Below, piece by piece: positions 63,496-64,000 of a stretch of 64,000 nt of DNA. The stretch's first letter is position 1, and each line of letters begins with the position of its first letter. This DNA comes from Apium graveolens (Eukaryota > Streptophyta > Magnoliopsida > Apiales > Apiaceae), in contig NC_133647.1 in assembly GCF_009905375.1 (NCBI RefSeq), positions 2,218,735 to 2,282,734 on the forward strand. Reading direction: 5' to 3'. The position numbers and the translations under genes were made by a program. The notes beneath the pieces are model-generated. The model did not search any database. It was given only the letters and a program-made list of their open reading frames with translations, and had not been told where the DNA came from.

Positions 63496-64000
63496 CTTTA
63501 GGGATTGCCACTCGGGTAAAGCAGAATTACTAGTTCCAACATGCTTTCCACTCCCCATGTCACTATTTTACATAGAGAGGAAAAGTCTATTCTAAAATTT
63601 TATAAAAGTACATTAACTAAAATAATTTGAAGTATTACAACTAATACTAAACTTTTTTAAGTGTGCATTATTAGAATAATTTAATGCAATATTACTAACC
63701 CAAGTGATTCTATAACTTTTTTGATGTTTTCTTCCATGGCTCTCTTGGCCTTTTCTTCATGCTCCTTCTTCTTTTCTTTTATTCGCCGCATTTTATCTCC
63801 AGTTTGTTTTTTGAGCTTCTCCTCGCTCTCAATTAGCTCTTTTCCTCGTAAATCTAATAAAATTTAAATTATACACATTAAAAGGATTGTCCTTTTAAGG
63901 ACAATATAATCTAATTTTTTTAATTGAGGAAGTTTTAGTTATTTTATTTATCATACTTCTCGCTAATTCATCAGCTTCTTGATTTTCTTCTATTTGAGTA
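63496..64000 (-). CDS. Three exons of an unidentified coiled-coil protein, partial
   Basis: Exons 63957-64000, 63700-63853 and 63496-63562 on the - strand are bounded by GT donors and AG acceptors. Their phases fit, one base carried over the first intron and two over the second, giving one open frame. The first exon reads TQIEENQEADELAR. The second is a highly charged helix (GKELIESEEKLKKQTGDK, RRIKEKKKEHEEKAKRAMEE), a probable coiled coil. The third is polar and ends ALPEWQSLK. The gene begins outside the window. I do not recognise the family; it could be a host gene or the accessory protein of a DNA transposon such as CACTA. Phase-consistent splicing is the main support. Confidence 0.5.

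Overview
The window is plant nuclear DNA, most likely from a eudicot with a large, repeat-rich genome. It is AT-rich and consists almost entirely of nested LTR retrotransposons. Primer-binding sites complementary to plant tRNA-Asp and initiator tRNA-Met are visible, along with one Helitron end pair, a MITE-like element, a fragment of nuclear 25S rDNA and two candidate intron-type genes. Nothing bacterial, phage or CRISPR-like is present. Some repeats look Apiaceae-like to me, but I cannot prove the family or species from this sequence.

Region A (1-18360) is a Ty3/gypsy Tat/Retand-like element on the + strand. Its integrase is split by an Athila-lineage element (129-13330, - strand, 5-bp duplication GCTAT), and a solo LTR (4776-6749, duplication TTCGC) sits inside the Athila integrase. 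Downstream of the Tat integrase are pieces of an antisense ORF (17071 down to 14654) and about twenty copies of a GGCGCGCC-like motif.

Region B (18922-35615, duplication ATAAC) is an old Ty1/copia element on the - strand with 285-bp LTRs. Its leader, between primer-binding site and gag, holds a 5'-truncated chromovirus (about 31483-34754), a 103-bp piece of 25S rRNA (34926-35028) and a complete second copia element (23489-31477, + strand, duplication ATGAC). That second element has young LTRs but a badly broken, deleted pol gene, so it was probably mobilised in trans.

Region C (35621-41685) is the only stretch not dominated by LTR elements. It carries a small secreted eight-cysteine (lipid-transfer-like) gene with a His/Arg-rich insertion, an exon-like fragment, a MITE-like element, a 37-bp tandem repeat and a non-autonomous Helitron (39510-40968).

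Region D (41686 to about 58080) is a SIRE/Maximus-type copia element on the + strand. It is interrupted by a 3.6-kb solo LTR or LARD (44681-48279, duplication GGATT), by a nearly intact copia element on the - strand (48826-57400, duplication AGTGG) and by a decayed relative of the latter (58081-63106). The decayed element holds its own solo LTR (58242-59259, duplication GATCC). Each insertion was placed by target duplication plus restored reading frame or restored LTR. The last 0.9 kb (63107-64000) shows three exons of an unidentified coiled-coil protein with consistent splice phases on the - strand.

No intact autonomous element is visible: every gag-pol has stops, frameshifts, deletions or a mutated catalytic residue. 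The points that most merit follow-up are the palindromic leader hairpins of the young copia element, a CGACGGAT motif shared by a SIRE LTR and its gag, an internal promoter in Athila that looks copied from its LTR, and the rRNA/chromovirus material inside a copia leader.
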